A stretch of DNA of 64,000 nt from Albidovulum sp965368915 (GTDB lineage: Bacteria > Pseudomonadota > Alphaproteobacteria > Rhodobacterales > Rhodobacteraceae), in assembly GCA_965368915.1 (NCBI GenBank), contig CBDUOT010000002.1, forward strand, positions 1 through 64,000, in the 5' to 3' direction. This document shows, one piece after another, positions 9,247 through 18,532 of the stretch. The notes beneath the pieces were generated by a model. That model did not search any database. It was not told where the DNA came from and saw nothing but the letters and a program-made list of their open reading frames with translations. Both the position numbers and the translations under genes were made by a program. Each line of letters starts with the position of its first letter. Positions within the stretch are counted from its first letter, which is position 1.

Positions 9247-9963
9247 TCAATGCGTCCTGCGCCGTTGCACGTGACCTGCCCAGAGAAGCCATATTGCGAA
9301 GCCTGTCTCAGCCATGACCGGAATGATATAGGCGTAGCTAAATGCATCTGTCAGATGCGGCGCGAGGATCCTGAGGAAGCTGCCCGCAAGATAGACGAGA
9401 CCCGCCGCGCCGATGAGCCATCCGAGCGGGCGCGGAATCCAGCCCGAGCGCAGGATCAGAACGGCCAGCACAAGGCTGGCAGCCCCAAAGAAAACGAGCC
9501 CCAGATCGTAGCCAACGCTTTGCATCTGCAGATGCATCAAGGCGAGCGTCTCGCCCCCAGACGATCCGTCCAGCGCCAAAAGCACCGCCTGCTGGTTCAC
9601 CAGATTCGCGCCGATGATCGCCGCCTGCACGAGTCGCAGCGCCATTGCCAGAAGCGCAAGCACGGCGCCATACGGTCTGAGGATCACGTAGAGCAGGACC
9701 GCAAGTGCAACGTCGCAAAGCGCCATGACCATGTCTGCGGCCATACTGAAGCGAAACAGCGCCTCGTCGGCAAGGATCGCCGCCGAGGTCGCAGCCGCGT
9801 CGCCCGGCACCGTCAGTGCGGTTCGGACGAAACCTTCGCTCCAGATCCCTGCGATGATGATCACGGCGTAGGCGATCCCAGCGGGCAAGAGAAGCGCCCG
9901 ATGTTCGCTCAAACCCGTGTCACCGGTCTTCACGTTGCCTTGCACCTCGTGCCGCTCCTGCAT
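9247..9963 (-). CDS. DUF4386 domain-containing membrane protein
   Basis: A 238-residue protein with about six hydrophobic spans (for example LLLPAGIAYAVIIIAGI, MVMALCDVALAVLLYVIL and GWLIGAAGLVYLAGSFL). The overall pattern, with conserved polar residues in ALRLVQAAIIGANL, resembles the DUF4386 family of small polytopic proteins. No catalytic motif is evident and the role is unknown. It lies 22 bases downstream of ntrX on the same strand and could be the last gene of the ntr transcript. Confidence 0.75.
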   Translation of the reverse strand: MQERHEVQGNVKTGDTGLSEHRALLLPAGIAYAVIIIAGIWSEGFVRTALTVPGDAAATSAAILADEALFRFSMAADMVMALCDVALAVLLYVILRPYGAVLALLAMALRLVQAAIIGANLVNQQAVLLALDGSSGGETLALMHLQMQSVGYDLGLVFFGAASLVLAVLILRSGWIPRPLGWLIGAAGLVYLAGSFLRILAPHLTDAFSYAYIIPVMAETGFAIWLLWAGHVQRRRTH

Positions 9964-9985
9964 TCACATGGCCGTAGCGGCCACC

Positions 9986-11389
9986 TTACGCATCCTCTTC
10001 CTCCACATGGGCAATCCGCGCGCCTGCCTTCGAGGTTGTCACAACCCCGAGGGATTTGAGCTTGCGGTGAAGCGCCGACCGCTCCATCCCGACGAAGGTC
10101 GCAGTGCGGCTGATATTGCCGCCGAAGCGGTTGATCTGCGTCAGCAGATATTCGCGTTCGAAGAGTTCCCTCGCCTCGCGTAGCGGCAAAGTCGCAAGCG
10201 CGCCCGACAGGACGACCCGGCCTTCTTCTTCGGGCGCTTCGCTCTGTCCGGGCAGTTCACGTGCTTCGATCGGGCCGGTCCCCTCACCGAGGATCAGCAC
10301 CCTTTCGATCACGTTCTTGAGCTGGCGGATGTTGCCCGGCCAAGCCATGGTCTGCATCAACGCCTCGGCGTCTTCGGCGATTTCGCGGATCGACAGACCC
10401 TGGCTCTTGTTGAAATGCGCGATGAAGTGAGAGGCGAGTTCGGGAATATCTTCGCGCCGCTCTTCCAGCGAAGGCACCTCGATCGGCACTACGTTTAGCC
10501 GGTCATAAAGCTCCTGCCGGAAGCGGCCCGCGGCTATTTCCGAGGAAAGGTCCCGCGTGGTCGACGAGATCACGCGCAGGTCGACGCGGACTTTGTCGGT
10601 GCCGTTGACGCGGGTGAACTGCTGTTCCGTGAGCACGCGCAGGATCTTGGACTGCGTGCCGAGCGGCATATCCGCCACCTCGTCGAAATAGACAATGCCG
10701 CCATGCGCCTGCTCAAGCAGGCCCTTTTCAAGGCCGCGCTCGGGCGTTTCGCGCCCGAAGAGCACCTCTTCCACGCGCTCTGGCTCGATCGAGGCAGAGG
10801 AGACGGTGACGAAAGGCCCGCTCGCGCGATTGGAGTTCACGTGAATGTAGCGTGCGGCGACCTCCTTGCCAGAGCCCGGCTGCCCGGTCAGCATTACGCG
10901 GCCGTTCGACTTCGTCACCTTGTCGAGCTGCCCCTTGAGCGCACGGAAGGCCGGCGAAGAGCCGATCATCTCGGACGAGGTCACGTCGCGACGGCGGAGC
11001 GAGGCGTTTTCCCGACGAAGCCGAGCCGTTTCCATCGCCCGATTGATGACGACGATCAGTTGATCGAGGTTGAAAGGCTTCTCGATAAAGTCGTAAGCGC
11101 CCTGTTTGATGGCCGCGACCGCGATTTCGACGTTCCCATGGCCCGAAATGATTATGATCGGCACATCCGGGTTGTCGCGCTTCACGGTCTTGAGGATGTC
11201 GATCCCGTCCATCTGGCTGTCCTTGAGCCAGATATCGAGGATCATCAACGCGGGCGCCTCGGCGTTGATCTCGGCCATGCAATCGTCCGAGTTGGCAGCA
11301 AGCCGCGTCGAGAAGCCTTCGTCCTTCAGGATGTCCGAGATCAATTCCCGGATATCGCGTTCGTCGTCTACGATTAGTATGTCGCTCAT
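9986..11389 (-). CDS. ntrX: Response regulator NtrX
   Basis: A 467-residue NtrC-family regulator. It has a receiver domain with the phospho-acceptor D52, then an AAA+ domain (GQPGSGKE Walker A near residue 170, GGIVYFDEVADM Walker B region, GNIRQLKN), and a C-terminal Fis-type HTH (NISRTATFVGMERSALHRKLK). The segment that normally carries the GAFTGA sigma-54 contact reads LFGRETPERGLEKG, so the loop is altered and shortened. Its partner kinase is NtrY, whose stop overlaps this ATG as ATGA. NtrYX influences nitrogen and redox regulation and envelope functions in alphaproteobacteria. Confidence 0.96.
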   Translation of the reverse strand: MSDILIVDDERDIRELISDILKDEGFSTRLAANSDDCMAEINAEAPALMILDIWLKDSQMDGIDILKTVKRDNPDVPIIIISGHGNVEIAVAAIKQGAYDFIEKPFNLDQLIVVINRAMETARLRRENASLRRRDVTSSEMIGSSPAFRALKGQLDKVTKSNGRVMLTGQPGSGKEVAARYIHVNSNRASGPFVTVSSASIEPERVEEVLFGRETPERGLEKGLLEQAHGGIVYFDEVADMPLGTQSKILRVLTEQQFTRVNGTDKVRVDLRVISSTTRDLSSEIAAGRFRQELYDRLNVVPIEVPSLEERREDIPELASHFIAHFNKSQGLSIREIAEDAEALMQTMAWPGNIRQLKNVIERVLILGEGTGPIEARELPGQSEAPEEEGRVVLSGALATLPLREARELFEREYLLTQINRFGGNISRTATFVGMERSALHRKLKSLGVVTTSKAGARIAHVEEEDA

Positions 11390-13743
11390 GTTTCACCTCC
11401 GGCCATGTCGAGGGCCCTTTCCTTGATTGTGCGGCCTGACCGCGCCCGGGGCAGGCGAATCTCGGCCACCGCGCCTCTGTGGGCGCTGCCTTCGAACATT
11501 TCGGCATCGCCCAGAATGAGCGTGCCGCCATGTTCCTCGATTATCTTCTTGACGATGGACAGGCCGAGGCCCGTCCCCTTTTCGCGCGTGGTCACATAAG
11601 GCTCGAAGAGCCGTGCGCGATCTTCGGGCAGACCGATCCCATTGTCCGCGATGCGGATTGTGACCATGTCGTCTTCGGCCTGCATGGATACCCGCACCTC
11701 GGGCGCATAGCCCTCTGGCGCGCCTTTTTCCACAAGAGACTCAATTGCTTCCCCACCGTTCTTGATGAGGTTTGTAACCGCCTGCGAGATCATCGTGGCG
11801 TCCAGTTCCATCATCACGGGCTGGTCCGGCAGGTCAGCGGTCAGCACCGCGCCGTGCAACGCGTCCTGCTGGAGCGTCACGGCGTCCTGCATCAACTTCG
11901 TGAGGTCGTGATCGCGCCGGTCGGGCTCCGGCATTCGGGCGAACTTGGAGAATTCGTCGACGATCCGCCTGAGGTCCCCGGTCTGGCGCACGATGACGTC
12001 GGTCATCTGCTTCAAAGACGTAGCCTCGTCACCGACGAGAGAGGAAAACTTGCGCTGGATACGCTCGGCCGAAAGCTGAATCGGGGTCAGCGGGTTCTTG
12101 ATCTCGTGCGCGATCCGGCGCGCGACGTCACCCCACGCCGCCATGCGCTGGGCCGAAACGAGGTCGGTGACATCGTCGAACGCGACCACGTACCCTTCCA
12201 GGCTGCCCGCCGCGTTTCGACGTATGGCCATCCGGACGAGCAGCCGCTGCAATTGCCCTGCCCGGCTGATACGGATCTCTTCCTGCGCGACCTCTGCGGT
12301 CCCGTCGCGGAGCCTTTCGAACAACGCACCGAATTCGGGAACCGCCAAGGCAAGTGCCCGGGCGTGGTCCACGTCTTCGTCGAGGTGCAAAAGCCGCGTT
12401 GCCGCCCGGTTCAGGAAGTCGATCTTGCCGTCCGCATCAAGGCCGATGACGCCCGAGGTGACCGAACTCAGCACCGAATCGAACAATCTGCGGCGGCGTT
12501 CCGAAGCCCGGTTACTGTCCAGCAGCGCCTCGCGCTGGGCGCTGAGCTGACGCGTCATCTGATTGAAGACGCGCCCGAGCATCGCGATTTCGTCGTCGCC
12601 ACCCTCTTCCACAACCTGCACGGCCAGATCACCCGCGCCGACGCGCTGCGCCGCGCCCGCCAGACGCCCGACGGGCCGCGCGAGACGTTCGGCAAACCAC
12701 AGCCCCATCCAGATTGCGGCAAGCACGAGGATCAGCGCGAACCCCAGATAAACGAGCCCGAATTCGAACAGCACCCGCCCGCGCGATTCTTCGAGCTGTT
12801 GGTAGAGGCCGACGGTGGCCCGGGTTTCATCCAGAAGGCTGAGTATCTCGCCATCCACGTTGCGGCTGACGTAAAGGAAACGGTCTGCGAAGGCGGGAAG
12901 CGCCACTAGCGCGCGGAATTCGTTGTTGGACCAGTCCTCGATCAGGACTGTCTCTCCGGTCCGGGCGCGATCGATTTCGCCCTTCGTCGGTTTCTCGAAA
13001 TCGAAGAGATAGCTGCGATCGCCGCGCGCGCGGAGTTCACCGCTGCCATCAATGACAAAGGCCTCGCGAAGGCCGCGCTGGATCTGGCTCTGGCCTTGCG
13101 TAAGGGCTTGGCGCAGCTCGCTATCGGACTGAAGGAACTGGGCGCGGCGGACGGAATTCAGGAACGCGGCAAGCGCTTCCGCATCCGTGGTCAGATCGCG
13201 CTGGTGTTCTTGCTGGTAAGCTTCGGCAGCAGCGAGCGAGGTGCCCACCACGCCCCGCACCCGGTCCGAGAACCAGCCTTCAAGGCCGATATTCACCGTC
13301 AGACCCGCGAAGACAGCCACGAGGATCGTCGGAACCAATGCGATCCCGGCGAACACGCCCGTCAGGCGCATGTGCAGCCGCGACCCCGCGGATTTCGCGC
13401 GGCGCGCGGCGATCATGCGGGCAAGCCGAGACAGGACCATCCCACCGAGCGCGATGAAATAGACGAAGTCGGCCAGCAGGATCAGGCGGAGCGCATCAGA
13501 GTTCGCCCCCTGACCGAACGGGCCGAGCGCGACGAAGGTTGCAAGCGCGAGAAGCGGCCCGAGAACGACGAGGCCGAGCGTCAAGGCGTTCTGAAACCGC
13601 CGCTGCCTGCGCAGACGATTCAGTCGCTCCCAAGATACACTGCGCGCAAAGCCCGTCACGAGCTTGCCCCTGAATATTGCGTCGCTTGCACGACTGCCGC
13701 CGAAATCTCGTGGTTCCTTCACCGGCTGACGCCAATGGGCCAC
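11386..13743 (-). CDS. ntrY: Membrane sensor histidine kinase NtrY
   Basis: A 785-residue kinase. Transmembrane segments lie near residues 45-145, followed by a periplasmic region (about 170-320) and another membrane segment near 325-350. HAMP (LARPVGRLAGAAQRV) and PAS domains come next, then the HisKA site IAHEIKNPLTP with His near residue 546. The HATPase domain carries NLIKNGGEAI and DNGIGLP. It phosphorylates NtrX. The start at 13743 lies 15 bases after the ntrC stop, and the end overlaps the ntrX start by 4 bases, so all five genes from dusB to ntrX are probably one operon. Confidence 0.95.
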   Translation of the reverse strand: MAHWRQPVKEPRDFGGSRASDAIFRGKLVTGFARSVSWERLNRLRRQRRFQNALTLGLVVLGPLLALATFVALGPFGQGANSDALRLILLADFVYFIALGGMVLSRLARMIAARRAKSAGSRLHMRLTGVFAGIALVPTILVAVFAGLTVNIGLEGWFSDRVRGVVGTSLAAAEAYQQEHQRDLTTDAEALAAFLNSVRRAQFLQSDSELRQALTQGQSQIQRGLREAFVIDGSGELRARGDRSYLFDFEKPTKGEIDRARTGETVLIEDWSNNEFRALVALPAFADRFLYVSRNVDGEILSLLDETRATVGLYQQLEESRGRVLFEFGLVYLGFALILVLAAIWMGLWFAERLARPVGRLAGAAQRVGAGDLAVQVVEEGGDDEIAMLGRVFNQMTRQLSAQREALLDSNRASERRRRLFDSVLSSVTSGVIGLDADGKIDFLNRAATRLLHLDEDVDHARALALAVPEFGALFERLRDGTAEVAQEEIRISRAGQLQRLLVRMAIRRNAAGSLEGYVVAFDDVTDLVSAQRMAAWGDVARRIAHEIKNPLTPIQLSAERIQRKFSSLVGDEATSLKQMTDVIVRQTGDLRRIVDEFSKFARMPEPDRRDHDLTKLMQDAVTLQQDALHGAVLTADLPDQPVMMELDATMISQAVTNLIKNGGEAIESLVEKGAPEGYAPEVRVSMQAEDDMVTIRIADNGIGLPEDRARLFEPYVTTREKGTGLGLSIVKKIIEEHGGTLILGDAEMFEGSAHRGAVAEIRLPRARSGRTIKERALDMAGGET

Positions 13744-13758
13744 GTTTGTGTTGCTGTT

Positions 13759-15135
13759 TTACATCAACTTGCGGCGCCGTGTCACGCGGATATCCAGATC
13801 CGTGATCTTCTTTCTGAGAGTATTTCGGTTGATGCCCAGCAATTCGGCGCATTTCGCCTGATTTCCGCCCGTCGCATCCAGTGCGATCTCGATCAGCGGG
13901 ATCTCCATTTCGCGCAGGATTCGTTCGTAAAGCCCCGTTGGCGGCAGGCTGTCGCCGTGCAGATCGAAGTAGCGTTTGAGGTGGCGTGCGATAGAGGCGG
14001 AAAGCCGCTCGCCCTCTTCGGTAGCGCCGGTTTGCGGTGGCTCGGAGGACTGCGCGCCGAGCGCGGCAGCAACTTCGGCCTTCGTGATTTCGGGTTCAAG
14101 CGCAGTGACGACGAGCCGGCGCAGTGTGTTTTCAAGCTGGCGCACGTTGCCCGGCCAGCGATGCGCACGCACGAGCTCCTGCGCTTCCGCCGACAGCCGC
14201 CGCGCGGGCGCGCCCGCCTGTTCGGCGCGGGCGAGGAAGTGTTCGGCAAGCAGCGGGATATCCTCTACCCGCTCGCGAAGGCTCGGCACCTCAAGGGTAA
14301 CGCCGCCGAGCCGGTAGAACAGGTCGCGCCGGAATCGTCCCTTTTCCATGGCCACGGCAAGGTCACGCTGGCTGGTGGCCAGCACGCGGGGGCCGTTCGC
14401 GGGCAGCGCGTCCATCATGCGCACGATTCGCCCCTGCGCCTCGGCGTCGAAATCGCCGATCTCGTCAAACAGCAGCGTGCCGCCGCGCGCCCGGGCAATC
14501 AGCGCGGAGGGTCCGTCGATTCCTTGAAGATCCGCCGCCTGGGCGATTACGAACGGCATTGTCCGGCGGTCTGAGAAGTCGTGGATTGCGCGGGCGACAA
14601 GCGACTTGCCGGTACCCGATTCCCCGACGATCAACACAGGAAGATCCGCGTTCATGACCCGCGCCACCAGCCGGTAAAGCTGCTGCATCGCCGCAGTACG
14701 TCCCACGAGCGGAAGATCGTCCGCAGCCTCTCGCGGAGTGGCGGCCTCTTCGGTAGTGGGCTGCGGCGCCCGCTTCTGCGACAGCGCGCGCGCGGCGCGT
14801 TTCATGAGGTCGGGCAGGTCGAAGGGCTTGGGCAGATAGTCGTAGGCCTCGGCCTCGGCGGCCTGAATCGCGGTCATGATCGTATTCTGGGCCGAAATCA
14901 CGATCACCGGCAGCCCGGGCCGTTCCGCCGCGATCTTGGGAAGCGCCTCGATCCCATTGCCGTCCGGCATGACGACGTCGGAGATGACGAGATCGCCTTT
15001 CCCCTCCTCGACCCACCGCATCAGCGTCACAAGCGACGACGTCGCGTGCACCTTGCATCCGGCGCGCGTCAGCGCCTGGGTCAGGACCGTGCGGATCGTG
15101 CGGTCATCATCAGCGACAAGAACGGTGCCGTCCAT
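13759..15135 (-). CDS. ntrC: Nitrogen regulation response regulator NtrC (GAFTGA-less, Rhodobacter type)
   Basis: A 458-residue protein with a receiver (phospho-acceptor D53 in VISDVVMP), an AAA+ core (GESGTGKS Walker A, GGTLLFDEIGDF Walker B, WPGNVRQLEN) and a Fis-type HTH (NQAKCAELLGINRNTLRKKI). Between FVIAQAADLQ and GGTLLFDE the sequence is far shorter than in enteric NtrC, and the GAFTGA motif that contacts sigma-54 is absent. In Rhodobacter capsulatus such an NtrC activates sigma-70 promoters. It is expected to activate ammonium-limitation genes. It overlaps ntrB by one base. Confidence 0.96.
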   Translation of the reverse strand: MDGTVLVADDDRTIRTVLTQALTRAGCKVHATSSLVTLMRWVEEGKGDLVISDVVMPDGNGIEALPKIAAERPGLPVIVISAQNTIMTAIQAAEAEAYDYLPKPFDLPDLMKRAARALSQKRAPQPTTEEAATPREAADDLPLVGRTAAMQQLYRLVARVMNADLPVLIVGESGTGKSLVARAIHDFSDRRTMPFVIAQAADLQGIDGPSALIARARGGTLLFDEIGDFDAEAQGRIVRMMDALPANGPRVLATSQRDLAVAMEKGRFRRDLFYRLGGVTLEVPSLRERVEDIPLLAEHFLARAEQAGAPARRLSAEAQELVRAHRWPGNVRQLENTLRRLVVTALEPEITKAEVAAALGAQSSEPPQTGATEEGERLSASIARHLKRYFDLHGDSLPPTGLYERILREMEIPLIEIALDATGGNQAKCAELLGINRNTLRKKITDLDIRVTRRRKLM

Positions 15136-16214
15136 CAGCTGCTCTCCTCAGTTTTCGGGGCGACGGGAAGCGACAGGCGAAACGTCGTGCGCCCCGGCAC
15201 GGAATCGACGCTGATCCAGCCGCCATGTTCGGCGACGATCTTGGACACGAGCGCGAGACCAAGCCCTGTTCCGTTCTCGCGGCCCGACACAAAGGGATCG
15301 AAGATGTCGGCGGCGATCGCGGGCGGAATGCCCGGCCCATCATCCGTCACCTCGATCTGAAGCGGAAGTTGCATGCCAGAGCCGTCGGAACGGCGCAGCC
15401 TGAGCGATTGGTCGTAGAAGGTGCGGATCCGAATCGTACCCGGCGTGTCGCCCCGCGCTTCGGCCGCGTTCTTGAGAAGGTTCAGCAGGACCTGAAGCAA
15501 CTGATCTGCGTCGCCAAGGGTGGGCGGCAACGACGGGTCGTAATCCTCGAGGATCGTCATATGCGCGGCGAAACCCAAAAGGGCCGAGCGCCGGGCACGG
15601 TCCAGCACGTCGTGAATGTTGACTGGCCGCGTCGCGGGCTTGCGCACGTTTCCGAACTGCTCGACCTGTTCCAGAAGACCCACAATGCGCCGACTTTCCG
15701 CGACGATAAGATCCGCAAGTTCAAGGTCTTCCGGCCCAAGGTTCATCGAAAGAAGTTGAGCTGCCCCGGTGATGCCTGCCAGCGGGTTCTTGATCTCATG
15801 CGCCAGCATTTCAGCCATGCCGATCGCCGAGCGCGCGGAAGATTTCATGCCCTGCCCCCGCCCCATGCGGTCGGCGAACTCCCGTGGCGATATTAGAAGC
15901 AGCACGGCGCCGGGCTGGTCGGCAAGCGGCGCGGCTTGAAGGTTGCACAGGATCGGAGCCTTTTCGCCCGTCCCGACATCGACATCGTTGATGTAGAGCG
16001 AGGAATGGTTCGCCCGGACGCGGGCAAATACCTCTTCGAGTGGCGCGTCTATGGCGACCCGGTCGAACAACGGCTGACCATGGAGCGACCGCGCGGAGAT
16101 GTTCAGGAACTCCTCGGCCGCGGGGTTGATATCCTCGGCCCGGTTTTCGGCGTCGATCAGAAAGGCCGGAACGGGAAGCGACGCCCAGAGCGTGGCGGCG
16201 TTTGGCAAGCTCAT
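15135..16214 (-). CDS. ntrB: Nitrogen regulation sensor kinase NtrB
   Basis: A 359-residue soluble kinase: a PAS domain (about 10-110), HisKA with MLAHEIKNPLAGITG (His near residue 138), and HATPase with NLLKNAAEA, DDGPGIP and GTGLGLALV. There are no membrane spans, consistent with a cytoplasmic sensor that reads PII (GlnB) uridylylation rather than an external ligand. The ATG overlaps the dusB stop as ATGA and its stop overlaps the ntrC start, so translation is coupled. It phosphorylates NtrC under nitrogen limitation. Confidence 0.96.
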   Translation of the reverse strand: MSLPNAATLWASLPVPAFLIDAENRAEDINPAAEEFLNISARSLHGQPLFDRVAIDAPLEEVFARVRANHSSLYINDVDVGTGEKAPILCNLQAAPLADQPGAVLLLISPREFADRMGRGQGMKSSARSAIGMAEMLAHEIKNPLAGITGAAQLLSMNLGPEDLELADLIVAESRRIVGLLEQVEQFGNVRKPATRPVNIHDVLDRARRSALLGFAAHMTILEDYDPSLPPTLGDADQLLQVLLNLLKNAAEARGDTPGTIRIRTFYDQSLRLRRSDGSGMQLPLQIEVTDDGPGIPPAIAADIFDPFVSGRENGTGLGLALVSKIVAEHGGWISVDSVPGRTTFRLSLPVAPKTEESS

Positions 16215-17203
16215 GCGGCGTGCCTTTCCGGAGCGCTGATGAATGCGCTGCGAATGAGGGCGAGCACATCGCCGGGACTGGTCATGGTCATCATGCGTGC
16301 GCGGAGCGCGGGATCGACCGCAGCCTCATCAGCATACCAGCCCAGATGCTTGCGTGCGATCCTCAGCCCCAATTCCTTTCCGTAAAACCCGAGCATCGCC
16401 TCGTAATGCTCTGAAATAACGTCAGAAAGCGCATGGCCTGTCGGGACCTCCGGAGCTACGCTACCGAATAGCCCGGCCGCGATCTCGGCCAGGCGCCAAG
16501 GTGCGCCCTGAGCGCCACGGCCGACCATAACGCCAGTCGCCCCCGACTGGGACATGGCTGTCCGGGCACTACGCGTATCCACGATGTCGCCATTGGCGAT
16601 GACAGGGATCGTCACGGCTTCGCGGACGGCCGCAATCGCGCGCCAGTCCGCATTCCCCTTGTAGAACTGCTGGCGGGTGCGACCGTGCACGGTAATCATG
16701 CGGACGCCAGCCGCCTCGGCCCGCTGGGCGAGCGCAGGGGCGTTCAGACAACCCGTATCCCAGCCAAGCCGGCACTTGAGCGTCACTGGCAGGTCGACCG
16801 CGCCTACCACAGCCTCGATCAACCCCAGCGCGTGATCGAGGTCGCGCATCAGCGCCGAACCGGAGGCGCCGCCCGTCACCTTCTTGGCCGGACAACCCAT
16901 GTTGATGTCGATGATACGCGCTCCCATGTCGGCGACGACCTTCGCCGCTTCGGCCATCGCGCCCGCCTCTCGCCCCGCAAGCTGGACGGACGTCGCCGCA
17001 CCGTCCGCCAGCCCAAGATCGGTCCGCGCCTTGGCCCGAACCGAGGGCTTTTCGGTCAGCAGCTCGCCCGAGGCCACCATCTCGGACACGACGAGGCCCG
17101 CGCCGTAGCGCGCGACAAGCCGCCGGAACGGCAGGTCGGTGATCCCCGCAAGCGGCGCGAGGAAGACAGCTGGCTCGAGCGCAATGTCGCCGAGGCGGAT
17201 CAT
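16211..17203 (-). CDS. dusB: tRNA-dihydrouridine synthase DusB (NifR3)
   Basis: A 330-residue FMN-dependent TIM-barrel enzyme that reduces uridine to dihydrouridine in the tRNA D-loop. Visible motifs are LAPLAGITDLPFRR at the N-terminus, DINMGCPAKKVTGG with catalytic C104, VTLKCRLGWD, TVHGRTRQQ and IANGDI. It is first in the dusB-ntrB-ntrC-ntrY-ntrX string, the classical nifR3-ntr order of alphaproteobacteria. The gene is divergent from ispDF. Why a tRNA-modification gene leads the nitrogen operon is unexplained, although the arrangement is old and conserved. Confidence 0.97.
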   Translation of the reverse strand: MIRLGDIALEPAVFLAPLAGITDLPFRRLVARYGAGLVVSEMVASGELLTEKPSVRAKARTDLGLADGAATSVQLAGREAGAMAEAAKVVADMGARIIDINMGCPAKKVTGGASGSALMRDLDHALGLIEAVVGAVDLPVTLKCRLGWDTGCLNAPALAQRAEAAGVRMITVHGRTRQQFYKGNADWRAIAAVREAVTIPVIANGDIVDTRSARTAMSQSGATGVMVGRGAQGAPWRLAEIAAGLFGSVAPEVPTGHALSDVISEHYEAMLGFYGKELGLRIARKHLGWYADEAAVDPALRARMMTMTSPGDVLALIRSAFISAPERHAA

Positions 17204-17392
17204 ATGCCTAATCCTTGTGCATTCGCCCTTCTGTTAGTCGCCCCACCAGCCCAACGCAAACAAAACCCACCCACGATAAGGCCCGAGACAAGAAGTGCCG
17301 AAAAAACGCGCAGTGACATATGGCGCGTCCCTCTGCTGCGGCATTGCCCCTCTCACGAGGTCGAAGTAGACGGGGTTAAAAGGGAGTTCGAC

Positions 17393-18532
17393 TTGACGCA
17401 AGCGGCTGAAACCGTGGTCATCATCGTCGCGGCGGGGCGCGGATCGCGCGCTGGCGAAGGTCTGCCGAAGCAATGGCGGGACCTCGCGGGTCTGCCTGTT
17501 CTTCAGCGCAGCGTCGCGGCCTTCCGAGGTGTCGGCCGCGTCATCGTCGTTCTTCACCCCGACGACATGGATCGCGGGATCGAGGCCTTCGCAGGCCGGG
17601 TGACACTTGTCGCAGGCGGGGAGACGCGGGCGGAATCGGTCAGAAACGCGCTGGAAACGCTGGAAGGCGGCACTGTCGCTCAGGTGCTGATCCATGATGG
17701 CGCGCGCCCGCTCGTATCGCGCGCCGTGATTGATCGGGTTCTGGCGGCGCTTGCCGAAGCGCCCGCAGCGGCGCCGGCGCTTGCCGTGACGGATTCGCTC
17801 TGGACCGGCGGCGACGGCCGCGTCACGGGGATGCAGAGCCGGGACGGGCTGTTCCGCGCGCAGACGCCGCAGGGTTTCCGCTTTCCCGAAATCCTCGCCG
17901 CGCACCGGGCCTATGCGGGCGAGCCCACCGATGATGTAGAAGTCGCACGCGCTGACGGGCTTGACGTGGCCATCGTCGAGGGCGAGGAGGAGAATATCAA
18001 GCTGACCTGGCCCGAAGACTTCGCGCGGGCCGAAAGGATATTGGCGGCAGGCATGGATATACGCAGCGGAAACGGGTTCGACGTACACGCTTTCACCGAG
18101 GGCGACCACGTTGTCCTGTGCGGGGTTCGCGTACCGCACAACCGGGCACTGCTCGGCCATTCCGATGCGGATGTGGGGATGCACGCCCTGACCGACGCAA
18201 TCTATGGCGCGCTGGCCGAAGGCGACATCGGACGCCATTTCCCCCCGTCCGATCCTCAGTGGAAGGGCGCGGCGAGCCACATCTTCCTGTCGCACGCGGC
18301 CGAACGCATGGCCGCGCGGGGCTATCGCCTGGCCAATGCCGACGTGACGCTTATCTGCGAGCGCCCAAAGATCGGACCGCATGCAATTGAAATGACGAAA
18401 GAATTGGCCCGTATTCTTGATGTCGAACAGGATCGCATCAGCGTAAAGGCAACCACGACAGAACGGCTTGGGTTCACGGGACGCGAAGAAGGCATCGCCG
18501 CCCTCGCCACGGTCACGATGGTGAGCAAATGA
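17393..18532 (+). CDS. ispDF: Bifunctional IspD/IspF isoprenoid synthase
   Basis: A 379-residue fusion. The N-terminal half is 2-C-methyl-D-erythritol 4-phosphate cytidylyltransferase (VAAGRGSRAGEGLPKQW, IHDGARPLV, DDVEVA). The C-terminal half, from about residue 222, is 2-C-methyl-D-erythritol 2,4-cyclodiphosphate synthase (GNGFDVHAF metal-binding D-x-H, GHSDADVGMHALTDAI, ATTTERLGFTGR). It catalyses steps 3 and 5 of the MEP pathway. The best start is a TTG at 17393, with AGGGAG 6 bases before it; no ATG occurs at the N-terminus. pgpA overlaps its stop by 4 bases. Confidence 0.95.
   Translation: MTQAAETVVIIVAAGRGSRAGEGLPKQWRDLAGLPVLQRSVAAFRGVGRVIVVLHPDDMDRGIEAFAGRVTLVAGGETRAESVRNALETLEGGTVAQVLIHDGARPLVSRAVIDRVLAALAEAPAAAPALAVTDSLWTGGDGRVTGMQSRDGLFRAQTPQGFRFPEILAAHRAYAGEPTDDVEVARADGLDVAIVEGEEENIKLTWPEDFARAERILAAGMDIRSGNGFDVHAFTEGDHVVLCGVRVPHNRALLGHSDADVGMHALTDAIYGALAEGDIGRHFPPSDPQWKGAASHIFLSHAAERMAARGYRLANADVTLICERPKIGPHAIEMTKELARILDVEQDRISVKATTTERLGFTGREEGIAALATVTMVSK

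Noticed and set aside
11479..12909. 476-residue open frame opposite ntrY
   Set aside because: Antisense shadow of a confirmed gene; long antisense frames are common at this GC content. The same applies to 13096-14574, 29161-30492, 31906-33954 and 53650-55035.
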